Of a stretch of 64,000 bases of DNA, positions 8,576 to 19,785 are shown in pieces; the first letter of the stretch is position 1; each line of letters opens with the position of its first letter. The notes under the pieces were generated by a model. The model saw nothing but the letters and a program-made list of their open reading frames with translations. It was not told the DNA's origin and ran no database searches. Both the position numbers and the translations under genes were made by a program. This DNA comes from an uncultured Paracoccaceae bacterium (GTDB lineage Bacteria; Pseudomonadota; Alphaproteobacteria; Rhodobacterales; Rhodobacteraceae): NCBI GenBank assembly GCA_947494675.1, contig CANLVP010000001.1:558001-622000 (forward strand), given 5' to 3'.

Positions 8576-9004
8576 TTAGTTGTTCGCGGTCAAACCGATG
8601 TGTCCACCAACAGCCACCATGTCAGAGATCAGCTTGGCCGCGTCATCAACGGGGCCCGGCTCATTCTTGAACACTTCCTTGGCATTGTCATGCGCGGCTT
8701 TCGCCTCTGCAATCATGCTGTCGTAGACCTCTTGCGTGACCTCATCGCGCGGCAGCGCGCTTTCAGCCAGCACAGAGACAGAGTCTGCTGTGATCTCGGC
8801 AAAGCCACCGACCACAACATATTCATCCGTGCCACCGCTGTGGATCACACGCAGCACACCGGGGCGCAGCGTGGTAATCGTAGGCGCGTGGTTGGCCATC
8901 GCCGTCATGTCGCCGTCAGCGCCGGGGATTTGCACCTCGGTCGCCTCAACAGACGCCAAACGGCGCTCGGGTGAGACCAGATCGAATTGTAGGTTTGCCA
9001 TCAT
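8576..9004 (-). CDS. atpC: ATP synthase F1 epsilon subunit
   Basis: Central-stalk subunit of the F1 motor. The N-terminal beta sandwich is clear ([36 protein letters not shown]) and is followed by the C-terminal helices. AAAGGAG precedes two adjacent ATG codons at 9004 and 9001, both acceptable. It is the last gene of the atpHAGDC operon, 19 bases after atpD, and a terminator follows. Confidence 0.95.
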   Translation of the reverse strand: MMANLQFDLVSPERRLASVEATEVQIPGADGDMTAMANHAPTITTLRPGVLRVIHSGGTDEYVVVGGFAEITADSVSVLAESALPRDEVTQEVYDSMIAEAKAAHDNAKEVFKNEPGPVDDAAKLISDMVAVGGHIGLTANN

Positions 9005-9023
9005 TTGGCTCCTTTAAGTTCGA

Positions 9024-11338
<2,315 letters not shown>

Positions 11339-11363
11339 TGTAACGTCTCCTTATCTTGCGGAT

Positions 11364-12899
11364 TTAAGCGAAATCTTTGGCGAAAGCGTCGATTGCTGCT
11401 TTGATTTTTTCCTCAGCGTCGCCTTTGATCTTGGGATCGTCCTTGGTGATCATGTCCAAGACCGCCTTGTCTGTCGTCCGCAGGTGCTTCAGCAGACCGG
11501 CCTCAAACCGGCCCACGTCCTTGACGTCAACGTTATCAAGATATCCGTTCACACCCGCATAGATCACACAAACGATCTCTGCGTTGGTCAGCGGCGAATA
11601 CTGTGGCTGCTTCATCAGCTCGGTCAAACGCGCACCGCGGTTCAACAGCTTCTGCGTTGCCGCATCCAGATCGGAACCAAACTGCGCAAAGGCCGCCATT
11701 TCACGATACTGCGCCAGTTCCAGCTTCACCGGACCCGCAACGGATTTCATCGCGTTGGTCTGGGCAGAGGACCCAACCCGCGACACCGACAGACCAGTGT
11801 TCACAGCAGGGCGGATACCTTGGAAGAACAGTTCGGTTTCAAGGAAGATCTGACCGTCAGTGATCGAAATCACGTTGGTCGGAATAAACGCAGACACGTC
11901 ACCACCTTGGGTTTCAATGATCGGCAGCGCGGTCAGCGAGCCTGCACCATTGTCTTCGTTCAGCTTGGCCGAACGCTCCAACAGGCGGGAGTGGAGGTAG
12001 AAAACGTCACCGGGATAAGCTTCACGGCCTGGTGGGCGACGCAGCAGCAGCGACATCTGACGATAAGACACAGCCTGCTTGGACAGATCATCATAGATGA
12101 TCAGCGCGTGGCGGCCATTGTCGCGGAAGTGCTCCGCCATCGCAGTTGCGGCATAAGGCGCAAGGAACTGCATCGGTGCAGGATCGGATGCGGTCGCAGC
12201 CACAACGATCGAATATTCAATCGCGCCAGACTCTTCGAGACGCTTCACCAGCTGGGCCACAGTCGACCGCTTCTGACCAACAGCGACGTAGACGCAGTAA
12301 AGCTTGTCATACTCGCTTTTGGCAGCGTCGTTATAGGACTTCTGGTTCAGAATGGTGTCGAGCGCCACAGCGGTCTTACCTGTCTGACGGTCACCAATGA
12401 TCAGCTCGCGCTGGCCACGGCCAATTGGGATCATCGCGTCGACAGATTTCAGGCCAGTCGCCATTGGCTCGTGAACCGACTTACGTGGGATGATGCCCGG
12501 TGCCTTGCTGTCTGCAACAGCACGGTTCTTTGTCTTGATCGGGCCCTTGCCGTCCAGCGGGTTACCCAGACCATCAACAACGCGGCCCAGCAGTTCGTCA
12601 CCGACGGGCACGTCCACGATGGACTTGGTGCGCTTGACGGTGTCGCCTTCTTTAATGTCCCGGTCAGAACCGAAGATAACAACACCCACGTTGTCAGCTT
12701 CAAGGTTCAGGGCCATCCCGCGGATGCCACCGGGGAATTCCACCATCTCACCGGCCTGCACATTGTCGAGGCCATAGATGCGCGCAATACCGTCACCGAC
12801 GCTCAGCACGCGGCCAACTTCAGCAACTTCAGCCTCTTGGCCAAAGTTCTTGATCTGGTCCTTTAGGATCGCAGAAATTTCAGACGCTTGGATCGCCAT
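11364..12899 (-). CDS. atpA: ATP synthase F1 alpha subunit
   Basis: Non-catalytic nucleotide-binding subunit, 511 residues. P-loop [11 protein letters not shown] near 170, the [26 protein letters not shown] region around 275-300, and the arginine finger region [10 protein letters not shown] near 370 are intact. Its start codon begins just before the atpH stop (12900), so the two genes abut with no spacer. Confidence 0.98.
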   Translation of the reverse strand: MAIQASEISAILKDQIKNFGQEAEVAEVGRVLSVGDGIARIYGLDNVQAGEMVEFPGGIRGMALNLEADNVGVVIFGSDRDIKEGDTVKRTKSIVDVPVGDELLGRVVDGLGNPLDGKGPIKTKNRAVADSKAPGIIPRKSVHEPMATGLKSVDAMIPIGRGQRELIIGDRQTGKTAVALDTILNQKSYNDAAKSEYDKLYCVYVAVGQKRSTVAQLVKRLEESGAIEYSIVVAATASDPAPMQFLAPYAATAMAEHFRDNGRHALIIYDDLSKQAVSYRQMSLLLRRPPGREAYPGDVFYLHSRLLERSAKLNEDNGAGSLTALPIIETQGGDVSAFIPTNVISITDGQIFLETELFFQGIRPAVNTGLSVSRVGSSAQTNAMKSVAGPVKLELAQYREMAAFAQFGSDLDAATQKLLNRGARLTELMKQPQYSPLTNAEIVCVIYAGVNGYLDNVDVKDVGRFEAGLLKHLRTTDKAVLDMITKDDPKIKGDAEEKIKAAIDAFAKDFA

Positions 12900-13466
12900 T
12901 TATCCGACCTCTTTCATAGTGTTCTGGAGTGCGTTGAGCTTGGATTTGATCGACGTATCGATCATCTTCGAGCCCACTTTAACGATAAGACCGCCGATGA
13001 GGCTTTCATCAACGGTCGCTTGGATGGTCACGGCCTTACCGACCTGTGCCTTGAGGGTTTTTGCCAGCTTGTCCGACTGCGCCTTGGTCAGCGCGGTTGC
13101 GGATGTCACCTCGGCTGTCACTTCGCCACGCTCTTCTGCGATCATCTCGCGCAGGGTGCGCACCAGCGCCGGCAACACAAACAGCCGACGCTTCTGCGCC
13201 AAAAGCTGGGTCGTGTTTGCCATCGTGGCAGACAGTTTCATTTTCTTTGCAATTCCGGCCATTGCCGCCGCCTGCTCGTCCCGGCTGTAAAGCGGAGAAT
13301 CGATCAGCGTCTTGAAGTCGTCGCTGTCGTTCAGCGCAGATTCGAGGCTCGCAATGTCGGTTTCAAGAGCTTTGAGACCCTTGCCTTCGCGGACAAGGTC
13401 AAAGACGGCAGATGCATAGCGTGCTGCAATGCCTGTGGAAATCGAAGCTGGTTCGGACACGTCCAC
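12900..13466 (-). CDS. atpH: ATP synthase F1 delta subunit
   Basis: Peripheral-stalk connector (OSCP-like), 188 residues. The N-terminal helical domain begins after GIAARYASAVFDL and the C-terminal signature DESLIGGLIVKVGSKMIDTSIKSKL is complete. The start is GTG at 13466 behind GGAAGG. It is the first gene of the F1 operon; the Fo genes lie about 41 kb away at 54.7-57.3 kb, the split seen across Rhodobacterales and relatives. Confidence 0.95.
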   Translation of the reverse strand: MDVSEPASISTGIAARYASAVFDLVREGKGLKALETDIASLESALNDSDDFKTLIDSPLYSRDEQAAAMAGIAKKMKLSATMANTTQLLAQKRRLFVLPALVRTLREMIAEERGEVTAEVTSATALTKAQSDKLAKTLKAQVGKAVTIQATVDESLIGGLIVKVGSKMIDTSIKSKLNALQNTMKEVG

Positions 13467-13534
13467 CCTTCCGATGTCTTGGGCCTGTCAGATTTGCGAC
13501 CAGTGGTAGCCGCCACCCTTCAGGCAATCAAAAT

Positions 13535-13558
13535 GCCCCTTCACCGGAATGACGGGGC
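13535..13558 (-). promoter_or_regulatory. Hairpin in the leader of the atpHAGDC operon
   Basis: Minus-strand GCCCCGTCA/TGAAGGGGC with a six-base loop, followed by ATTTTG, about 70 bases before the atpH start. It could act as an attenuator or as an mRNA 5' stabiliser. No experimental support; the rest of 13467-13693 shows no gene. Confidence 0.35.
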
Positions 13559-13693
13559 GTCGAAATTTGGGCCGATGTAGCAGAGGGTATTGAGGGTCGC
13601 AAGCGCCTCACGCAAGGAATCGTGATCGAATTGGCAACACATTGTGTCGCAGGTCGCACCGATCATGCCGCGATGCAGCAAAGAGAACCCGCT

Positions 13694-14437
13694 TTACCTG
13701 ATCCAACCCAAGCCAGCCGCCGTGGTCGCTTTGGGCCGGTATTCCCCCGACACCCAGCCGCCATATCCATCCGCATCCATCGCCGCAAATAGGGCGGCGT
13801 AATCGACGCCCGCGCCCGCAGGCTCAGACCGATCCGGGACCTGCGCCACCTGCACATGCGCAACCAGTGGGGACAAATCACGCCAAACCGCCGCGACATC
13901 GCCGTGAATGCGCGCCACATGATAGGCGTCGAACTGCAATCCGATGTTTTTGGCACCCACTTCAGCCAAAACATCCCGCGCTTGATAATAGTCGTTCAAG
14001 AACCACCCCGGCCGGTCATCGGGGTTCAACGCCTCAATCGTCAGCTTCTGCTTGCCAGCAGTCTTGGCCGCCCAGCGCAGGTTCTCCACGAACGTCGCAT
14101 GCGCCTCCGGCCCTTCGGCCTCCCCGGCCCGCACATGGACAAACTCCGCTTTCAGCGCTTGGGCATATCGCAGGGTCCGCTTGAAGTCCTGCTGGAACCG
14201 CGATCCGGGCACTGCGGCATATCCCGGCGCACCACCGGTATAATTGGGCGGCGGGCAATTGATCAGCGCCATGCGCAACCCCTGCCACACCAATTGGTCC
14301 CGCATATCCTGCACCGGCGCGTCATAAGGGTCCAAGACCTCAACCGCATCAAACCCCGCCTCTTTGGCCGCCGCAAAACGGTCCATCAGCGGGACTTCGG
14401 CGAAAAGCCACGTCAGGTTCGCACAAAATTTAGGCAT
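13694..14437 (-). CDS. hyi: Hydroxypyruvate isomerase family (AP endonuclease-2 type TIM barrel)
   Basis: 247 residues. [19 protein letters not shown] and [17 protein letters not shown] at the N terminus, the [14 protein letters not shown] metal-site motif near 143 and [13 protein letters not shown] near 180 are the usual signatures. Known members interconvert hydroxypyruvate and tartronate semialdehyde in glyoxylate metabolism, which would complement glcDEF in this window, though they are not linked. The start at 14437 (ATGCCTAA) overlaps the last codons of DUF1285; an earlier ATG would bring an unrelated extension. Confidence 0.85.
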   Translation of the reverse strand: MPKFCANLTWLFAEVPLMDRFAAAKEAGFDAVEVLDPYDAPVQDMRDQLVWQGLRMALINCPPPNYTGGAPGYAAVPGSRFQQDFKRTLRYAQALKAEFVHVRAGEAEGPEAHATFVENLRWAAKTAGKQKLTIEALNPDDRPGWFLNDYYQARDVLAEVGAKNIGLQFDAYHVARIHGDVAAVWRDLSPLVAHVQVAQVPDRSEPAGAGVDYAALFAAMDADGYGGWVSGEYRPKATTAAGLGWIR

Positions 14438-15029
14438 CAAGCTCTGCCGCGGGAATAATGGGAAAGAATGCACCGCCCGAACGCACACCAAACCAATCCA
14501 CGCCGCCCTGCGTAGCGACCTCACCAATATCGACCAGACGATAGAACGATTTGCGATCAATTAGCGCCTCAAGGTTCCGCCGCACCAGCACATAGGGCGA
14601 CGGCTCGCCTGTCTCAGCATCGCGCACCACGCGAATGGGGTTCTCCGGCCCCGCCGCCACCTTGTCCCCGACATTGGTCTCAAACACCAAATCATCGCCA
14701 CGCTGGTTGAAATCAAGCGCCACAAAGGGCGCATCATCCACGGTGATTCCCACCTTCTCCACCGGTGTAACGAGGAAATAGTCGTCCCCATCCCGGCGGA
14801 TAATCGTCGAAAACAGCCGCACAAGCGGAGCCCGGCCGATCGGCGTGCCCATATAGAACCACGTCCCATCCCGTGCGATCCGCATATCAAGGTCGCCACA
14901 AAACGGTGGATTCCACTTCTCTACTGGCGGCAAACCCTTGCCCTGCGCCTCCATCGCGCTCGCCGCGAGGCTTTCGGCCGTTGGGGTCACAATCTTTTGT
15001 CCGCTCATTGTTTTTGCCATTGGGGTCAT
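14430..15029 (-). CDS. DUF1285 domain protein
   Basis: 199 residues. [22 protein letters not shown] near 35, the [16 protein letters not shown] motif near 61 and [17 protein letters not shown] near 85 are the family core. Structures of the family show a two-domain fold without assigned enzymatic activity. It is divergent from the MoxR operon with about 50 bases between starts, and coupled to the hydroxypyruvate isomerase gene by an 8-base overlap. Starts at 15020 and 15008 are possible alternatives. Confidence 0.85.
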   Translation of the reverse strand: MTPMAKTMSGQKIVTPTAESLAASAMEAQGKGLPPVEKWNPPFCGDLDMRIARDGTWFYMGTPIGRAPLVRLFSTIIRRDGDDYFLVTPVEKVGITVDDAPFVALDFNQRGDDLVFETNVGDKVAAGPENPIRVVRDAETGEPSPYVLVRRNLEALIDRKSFYRLVDIGEVATQGGVDWFGVRSGGAFFPIIPAAELDA

Positions 15030-15078
15030 TCGGGATATCTGCTGTTATAACGCCATATCGCTGAACGGAGCCATTGTC

Positions 15079-16083
15079 ATGTCAGAGACCGCAGATCTTG
15101 TCGCAGAAATCGAAAGCCTCGGCACAAAGCTGTCAGCCGCGCGCACATCCATCGCCAACCGCTTTATCGGCCAGGACCGCGTGGTGGACCTGACCCTGAC
15201 CGCGCTGATCTGCGGCGGACATGCCGTGCTGATCGGCCTGCCCGGCCTTGGCAAGACCCGCCTTGTCGATACGCTGTCTACCGTGATGGGCCTGCGCGGC
15301 AATCGCATCCAGTTCACCCCTGATCTGATGCCTGCTGATATTTTGGGCTCCGAGGTGCTGGAAACCGCCGCCGACGGCGCGCGCAGCTTCCGCTTTATCG
15401 AAGGCCCGGTGTTCTGCCAGCTTCTGATGGCGGATGAGATCAACCGCGCTTCTCCCCGGACCCAATCGGCCCTGCTGCAAGCCATGCAGGAAAAAGAGGT
15501 GACAATCGCAGGCGAACACCGCCCCCTCGGCGCGCCCTTCCACGTCCTCGCCACCCAAAACCCCATCGAACAAGAAGGCACCTACCCGCTGCCAGAGGCG
15601 CAGCTTGACCGTTTCCTTGTGCAGATCGACGTGCCTTACCCCGACCGCGACACCGAACGTGACATCCTGATCGCCACCACCGGCGCGACAGAGGCCGAAG
15701 CCTCGGAAGTTTTCACCGCGCAAGAACTCCTCGACGCCCAAGCGCTGCTGCGCCGTATGCCCGTTGGCGAAAACATCGTGGAAATGATCCTCGATCTGGT
15801 GCGCGCCTGCCGCCCCGGCCCCGATGCCTCTGACGCCGTCAACGCATCCGTCAGCTGGGGCCCCGGCCCCCGCGCCGCGCAAGCGCTCATGCTCACCGTC
15901 CGCGCCCAAGCGCTACTCGAAGGCCGCCTTGCGCCCTCCGCCGAAGACGTCCGCGCCATGGCAGGCCCCGTGCTGGAACACCGTATGGCGCTCTCCTTTG
16001 CCGCCCGCGCCCGTGGCGAGGACCTGATGACCCTCATTAACACCACTGCCGCCGACATCACCAAGGTCGCCGACGCCGCATGA
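15079..16083 (+). CDS. MoxR-family AAA+ ATPase
   Basis: 334 residues. Walker A GLPGLGKT near 55, Walker B LLMADEINRASPRTQSALLQAM near 115, and sensor 1 ATQNPIEQEGTYPLPEAQLDRF near 160 are intact. MoxR proteins act as chaperone-like ATPases for partners encoded beside them. Here it heads a four-gene unit with DUF58, BatA/DUF4159 and a GATase-like membrane protein. ATG 15079 has CGGAG upstream; the longer upstream frame runs through DUF1285 and is rejected. Confidence 0.93.
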   Translation: MSETADLVAEIESLGTKLSAARTSIANRFIGQDRVVDLTLTALICGGHAVLIGLPGLGKTRLVDTLSTVMGLRGNRIQFTPDLMPADILGSEVLETAADGARSFRFIEGPVFCQLLMADEINRASPRTQSALLQAMQEKEVTIAGEHRPLGAPFHVLATQNPIEQEGTYPLPEAQLDRFLVQIDVPYPDRDTERDILIATTGATEAEASEVFTAQELLDAQALLRRMPVGENIVEMILDLVRACRPGPDASDAVNASVSWGPGPRAAQALMLTVRAQALLEGRLAPSAEDVRAMAGPVLEHRMALSFAARARGEDLMTLINTTAADITKVADAA

Positions 16084-16952
16084 CCCAACCCCTCGCCCTT
16101 CGCGCCCAGGCCGAAACGCTCGCCAGCCCCCTGCCCGCCCTGCTGGCGGAAGCAGAGCATTTGGCCAGCACGGTTCTCTTGGGCGATCACGGGCGGCGAC
16201 GTGCTGGGCTTGGCGATACCTTCTGGCAATACCGCCCCGCGCAGGATCATGATGAGGTCCGCCACATCGACTGGCGCCGCTCGGCCCGATCTGACGCAAC
16301 CTTTGTGCAGGACAAGGAATGGCAAATCGCGCAATCGGTCATCCTCTGGGTCGATCAGGCCGCATCGATGCGCTTTGCCTCCACCGACGATCTACCCAGT
16401 AAATCCACCCGCGCCCGCACCTTGGCCCTTGCCGCCGCGATCCTCTTGAACCGTGGCGGCGAACGCGTGGGTCTCACCGGCCTGCGCTTGCCCCCCCGCC
16501 GGGGCACCGCACAACTGGAAAAGCTGGCGGCCATCCTGTCGGAAGACGCAGACACCGACTACGGCACCCCCGACGCCCAAGGCATGCTCCCCCATTCCCG
16601 CGCGCTCTTCGTCTCGGATTTCCTTGGCGACCTCGCCCCGTTTGAGGCCGCATTGACCAAAGCCGCTGACCGGGGCGTGCGCGGGGCCATGCTGCAAATC
16701 CTCGACCCGCAGGAAGAGGCATTTCCCTTCGACGGTCGCACAATCTTTGAATCCATGACCGGCGCCCTGTCGCACGAAACCCTCAAAGCAGGCGACCTGC
16801 GCAGCCGCTACCTTGACCGCCTTGCGGCCCGCAAGGATCGCCTTACCGAATTGGCCCGGATGACCGGCTGGCAATTCACCACCCACCACACCGACACTTC
16901 GGCCACCACCGCCCTCCTCTGGCTCTATCAAGCATTGGAGCGTCGCACATGA
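16080..16952 (+). CDS. DUF58 domain protein (VWA-like)
   Basis: 290 residues, starting in an ATGA overlap with the MoxR gene. The DUF58 hallmark is present: YRPAQDHDEVRHIDWRRSARSD near 50, followed by a VWA-like segment starting VILWVDQAASM near 87 in which a metal-site Asp is retained. MoxR plus DUF58 plus BatA-type proteins form a widespread membrane-associated system with roles proposed in stress tolerance or assembly of exported complexes. No transmembrane segment is evident here, so it is probably cytoplasmic and recruited by its partners. Confidence 0.88.
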   Translation: MTQPLALRAQAETLASPLPALLAEAEHLASTVLLGDHGRRRAGLGDTFWQYRPAQDHDEVRHIDWRRSARSDATFVQDKEWQIAQSVILWVDQAASMRFASTDDLPSKSTRARTLALAAAILLNRGGERVGLTGLRLPPRRGTAQLEKLAAILSEDADTDYGTPDAQGMLPHSRALFVSDFLGDLAPFEAALTKAADRGVRGAMLQILDPQEEAFPFDGRTIFESMTGALSHETLKAGDLRSRYLDRLAARKDRLTELARMTGWQFTTHHTDTSATTALLWLYQALERRT

Positions 16953-17032
16953 TCGCCTCAGGCTTCGGGCGGGCGGGGCGCTTTTGCGCGCCAGCGCATA
17001 TAGGACCGTCCCGCACGGCAGGTGACGCATAA
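16949..17032 (+). CDS. Possible 27-residue linking ORF between DUF58 and DUF4159 genes
   Basis: ATG at 16949 overlaps the DUF58 stop as ATGA, and the ORF ends in TAA at 17030-17032, sharing its last base with the next ATG (TAATG). The ORF therefore bridges the 79-base gap exactly and could pass ribosomes from one gene to the next. The peptide (MIASGFGRAGRFC...) has no recognised family. An exact double overlap can occur by chance, so this is a candidate only. Confidence 0.35.
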   Translation: MIASGFGRAGRFCAPAHIGPSRTAGDA

Positions 17033-19785
17033 TGTGGTCCATCGGCCCCATCGGCTTTGCCGCCCCCTGGCTGCTTCTGGGCCTTATCGCCCTGCCAATC
17101 CTGTGGATTCTGCTGCGCGCCGTGCCGCCAGCACCGATCAAGCGCCGCTTCCCCGGCGTGGCCCTCCTCTTGGGCCTCACCGACGACGACAGCCAATCCG
17201 ACCGCACCCCATGGTGGCTCCTGGTCCTGCGCCTTCTTGCCGTGGCCGCCCTGATCATCGGCTTCGCGGGCCCCGTCCTGAACCCACAGGCCGAACGCAC
17301 CGGCACTGGCCCGCTCTTGATCGTGGCCGACGGCACGTGGGCCGATGCCCGCGACTGGCAGGCCCGCAACGACCGTATCGCCGCGCTCTTGGGCGAAGCT
17401 TCGCGCCAAGGCCGCACCGCTGCCGTGGTCACCCTCACCGACCTGCCCGCTGACCTGACGTTCCAATCCGCCGACGTCGCAGCCCAGCGCCTGCCGAACC
17501 TCACCCCGCAGCCGTGGGAGCCAGACCCAGAAGCGCTCAACCCGTTCTCCGACATCCTACCCGAGACCTTCGACACCTTCTGGCTCTCAGACGGGATCGC
17601 CCGCAACAGCCGCGAAACACTGCTGGCCACCTTCGAGGACGCTGGCCAAGTCACCGTCTTCCAATCGCCCCGCCAGACCATTGGCCTCCGCCCCGCCCGG
17701 TTCGAGGATGGCGAGGTGAAGCTTTCCGCCACCCGCACCCCTATCGGCAACGATCTGATCGCCACTGTGACAGCCGTGGGCCTCGACCCCGCAGGCATCG
17801 AACGCCCCCTGGCGACCGTCGATCTTGCCTTTACCGCGGGCGAGCCCACTGCCGAAAACGCCCTCAACCTGCCACCCGAACTGCGCAACCGCATCACCCG
17901 GTTTGAGCTGACCGGCACCCGCTCTGCCGCCGCCGTCTCCCTTGTGGATGACGCGCTCCGCCGCCGTGAAGTCGCGCTGATCTCAGGCGCGGGCGACGCC
18001 GAAGGCCTCGAACTTCTCTCCCCGCTTTATTACCTGCGCGAGGCCCTCGCCCCCACCGCCGACCTCATCGACGGCACAATGGAAGACATTCTGCTCGCCA
18101 ACCCCGACGTGATCGTTCTGGCTGACGTCGCCACGCTGGCTGGGTCAGAGGCTGAAAACGTCCTGCAATGGATCGAACAGGGCGGCATGCTGCTGCGCTT
18201 TGCCGGTCCTCGCCTCGCCGCCTCTGACGTGGGCCGCGCGGCTGAGGATCCGCTGCTGCCTGTGCGCCTGCGTACCGGTGGCCGCGCTGTCGGTGGGGCC
18301 ATGTCATGGGGCGAACCCAAAACGCTCGCCCCCTTCACCGAAGGCTCCCCCTTCTTTGGCCTGCCCGTCCCCACGGACGTCACCGTCAACGCACAAGTCA
18401 TGGCGCAGCCTGACCCAACTCTTGCGGACCGCGTGATCGCGCAACTGGCTGACGGCACACCGCTGGTGACCCGCAAAACCGTCGGCGAAGGCCAGATCGT
18501 CCTCGTCCACGTCACCGCCAATGCCGAATGGTCCACGCTGCCGCTCTCTGGCCTCTTTGTGCAGATGCTCGAACGCCTCGCCGTCTCCACCCGCCCCGCA
18601 TCGCCCAGCGCCGATGACCTCGAAGGAACCACATGGCTGCCGCAGTCGGTGCTTGACGCCTATGGCAGGCTCTCGGACGGCTCCACCCTGCCCGGTGTCG
18701 CAGGCGAAATGATTGCCACCGCGACCCCCGGCCCGGACCTGCGCCCCGGCATCTACGCCGCTGACAATCAACGCCTCGCGATCAACGTGATCGGCGCGCA
18801 AACCACGCTCGACACCGCCCAATGGCCGCCGCGCATCCCGGTCGAAGGCCTCGCCGTCGTGGCCGAAACCCCGCTCAAGGGCTGGTTGCTGACCGCCGCC
18901 CTGTGCCTGCTGCTGATCGACATCATCGCCTCGCTTGCCGTAGGTGGCCGCCTGCGTGGCCCGCGCGCCGACGTCGCTGTGGCCCTCTTCCTCGCGCTGG
19001 CCCTGACCGCGCAACCGGCTGATGCCCAAGACGATTTCGCCATCCAGGCCACAGCAGAGGTGGTGCTCGGCCATATCCTCACCGGCAATGCAGAGGTTGA
19101 CGATACCGCCGCCGCCGGGCTGCTGGGCCTGTCCAACACGCTCTACCGCCGCACATCGATTGAGCCGGGCCTGCCCATCGGCGTAAATGTCGAAACCGAC
19201 GAACTCGCCTTCTTCCCGTTCCTCTACTGGCCCATCACCGCCGATCAACCCCTGCCCAGTCGCGAGGCCTACGCCAAGCTGAACCGCTACCTGCGCTCAG
19301 GCGGCATGATCCTCTTTGACACCCGCGACGCCGACACCGCGCGCTTTGGATCGTCTTCGCCTGAAGGCAGCAAACTGCAGGCCATCGCCCGCAGCCTCGA
19401 CATTCCGTCCATCGAACCGATCCCGCAGGACCACGTCCTCACCCGCACATTTTACCTGCTGCAAGACTTCCCCGGTCGCTACGCCTCCCGCGATGTCTGG
19501 GTTGAGGCCGCACCACCCGACGCCGAACTGGCCGAGGGTATGCCCTTCCGCAACCTCAATGACGGCGTGACCCCCGTGGTCATCGGCGGCAATGATTGGG
19601 CCAAGGCCTGGGCCGTCGACCAATTTGGCGACCGCATGTTCCCCGTGGGTCGCGGCATGGCTGGTGAACGCCAGCGCGAGATTGCCTACCGCTTTGGCGT
19701 CAACCTCATCATGCACGTGCTGACCGGCAATTATAAATCCGACCAAGTCCATGTCCCCGACCTGCTGGAAAGGCTCGGCCAATGA
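17032..19785 (+). CDS. BatA-like N terminus plus DUF4159, large membrane protein
   Basis: 917 residues. Two hydrophobic helices near 10-30 and 60-82 form the BatA-type N terminus. A long periplasmic or cytoplasmic middle with a VWA-like region follows, then one or two helices around 625-665 ending in a QPADAQDD segment that resembles a signal cleavage site. The C-terminal DUF4159 domain (about 665-905) has HILTGNAEVDDTAAAG, FFPFLYWPI and ILFDTRDAD. The domain pair matches alphaproteobacterial proteins usually named aerotolerance-like. Its stop overlaps the next gene as ATGA. Confidence 0.85.
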   Translation: MWSIGPIGFAAPWLLLGLIALPILWILLRAVPPAPIKRRFPGVALLLGLTDDDSQSDRTPWWLLVLRLLAVAALIIGFAGPVLNPQAERTGTGPLLIVADGTWADARDWQARNDRIAALLGEASRQGRTAAVVTLTDLPADLTFQSADVAAQRLPNLTPQPWEPDPEALNPFSDILPETFDTFWLSDGIARNSRETLLATFEDAGQVTVFQSPRQTIGLRPARFEDGEVKLSATRTPIGNDLIATVTAVGLDPAGIERPLATVDLAFTAGEPTAENALNLPPELRNRITRFELTGTRSAAAVSLVDDALRRREVALISGAGDAEGLELLSPLYYLREALAPTADLIDGTMEDILLANPDVIVLADVATLAGSEAENVLQWIEQGGMLLRFAGPRLAASDVGRAAEDPLLPVRLRTGGRAVGGAMSWGEPKTLAPFTEGSPFFGLPVPTDVTVNAQVMAQPDPTLADRVIAQLADGTPLVTRKTVGEGQIVLVHVTANAEWSTLPLSGLFVQMLERLAVSTRPASPSADDLEGTTWLPQSVLDAYGRLSDGSTLPGVAGEMIATATPGPDLRPGIYAADNQRLAINVIGAQTTLDTAQWPPRIPVEGLAVVAETPLKGWLLTAALCLLLIDIIASLAVGGRLRGPRADVAVALFLALALTAQPADAQDDFAIQATAEVVLGHILTGNAEVDDTAAAGLLGLSNTLYRRTSIEPGLPIGVNVETDELAFFPFLYWPITADQPLPSREAYAKLNRYLRSGGMILFDTRDADTARFGSSSPEGSKLQAIARSLDIPSIEPIPQDHVLTRTFYLLQDFPGRYASRDVWVEAAPPDAELAEGMPFRNLNDGVTPVVIGGNDWAKAWAVDQFGDRMFPVGRGMAGERQREIAYRFGVNLIMHVLTGNYKSDQVHVPDLLERLGQ

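Noticed and set aside
16392-17918. 508-residue minus-strand frame
   Set aside because: Antisense to DUF58 and DUF4159 genes, Arg/Ser-rich with no motif.
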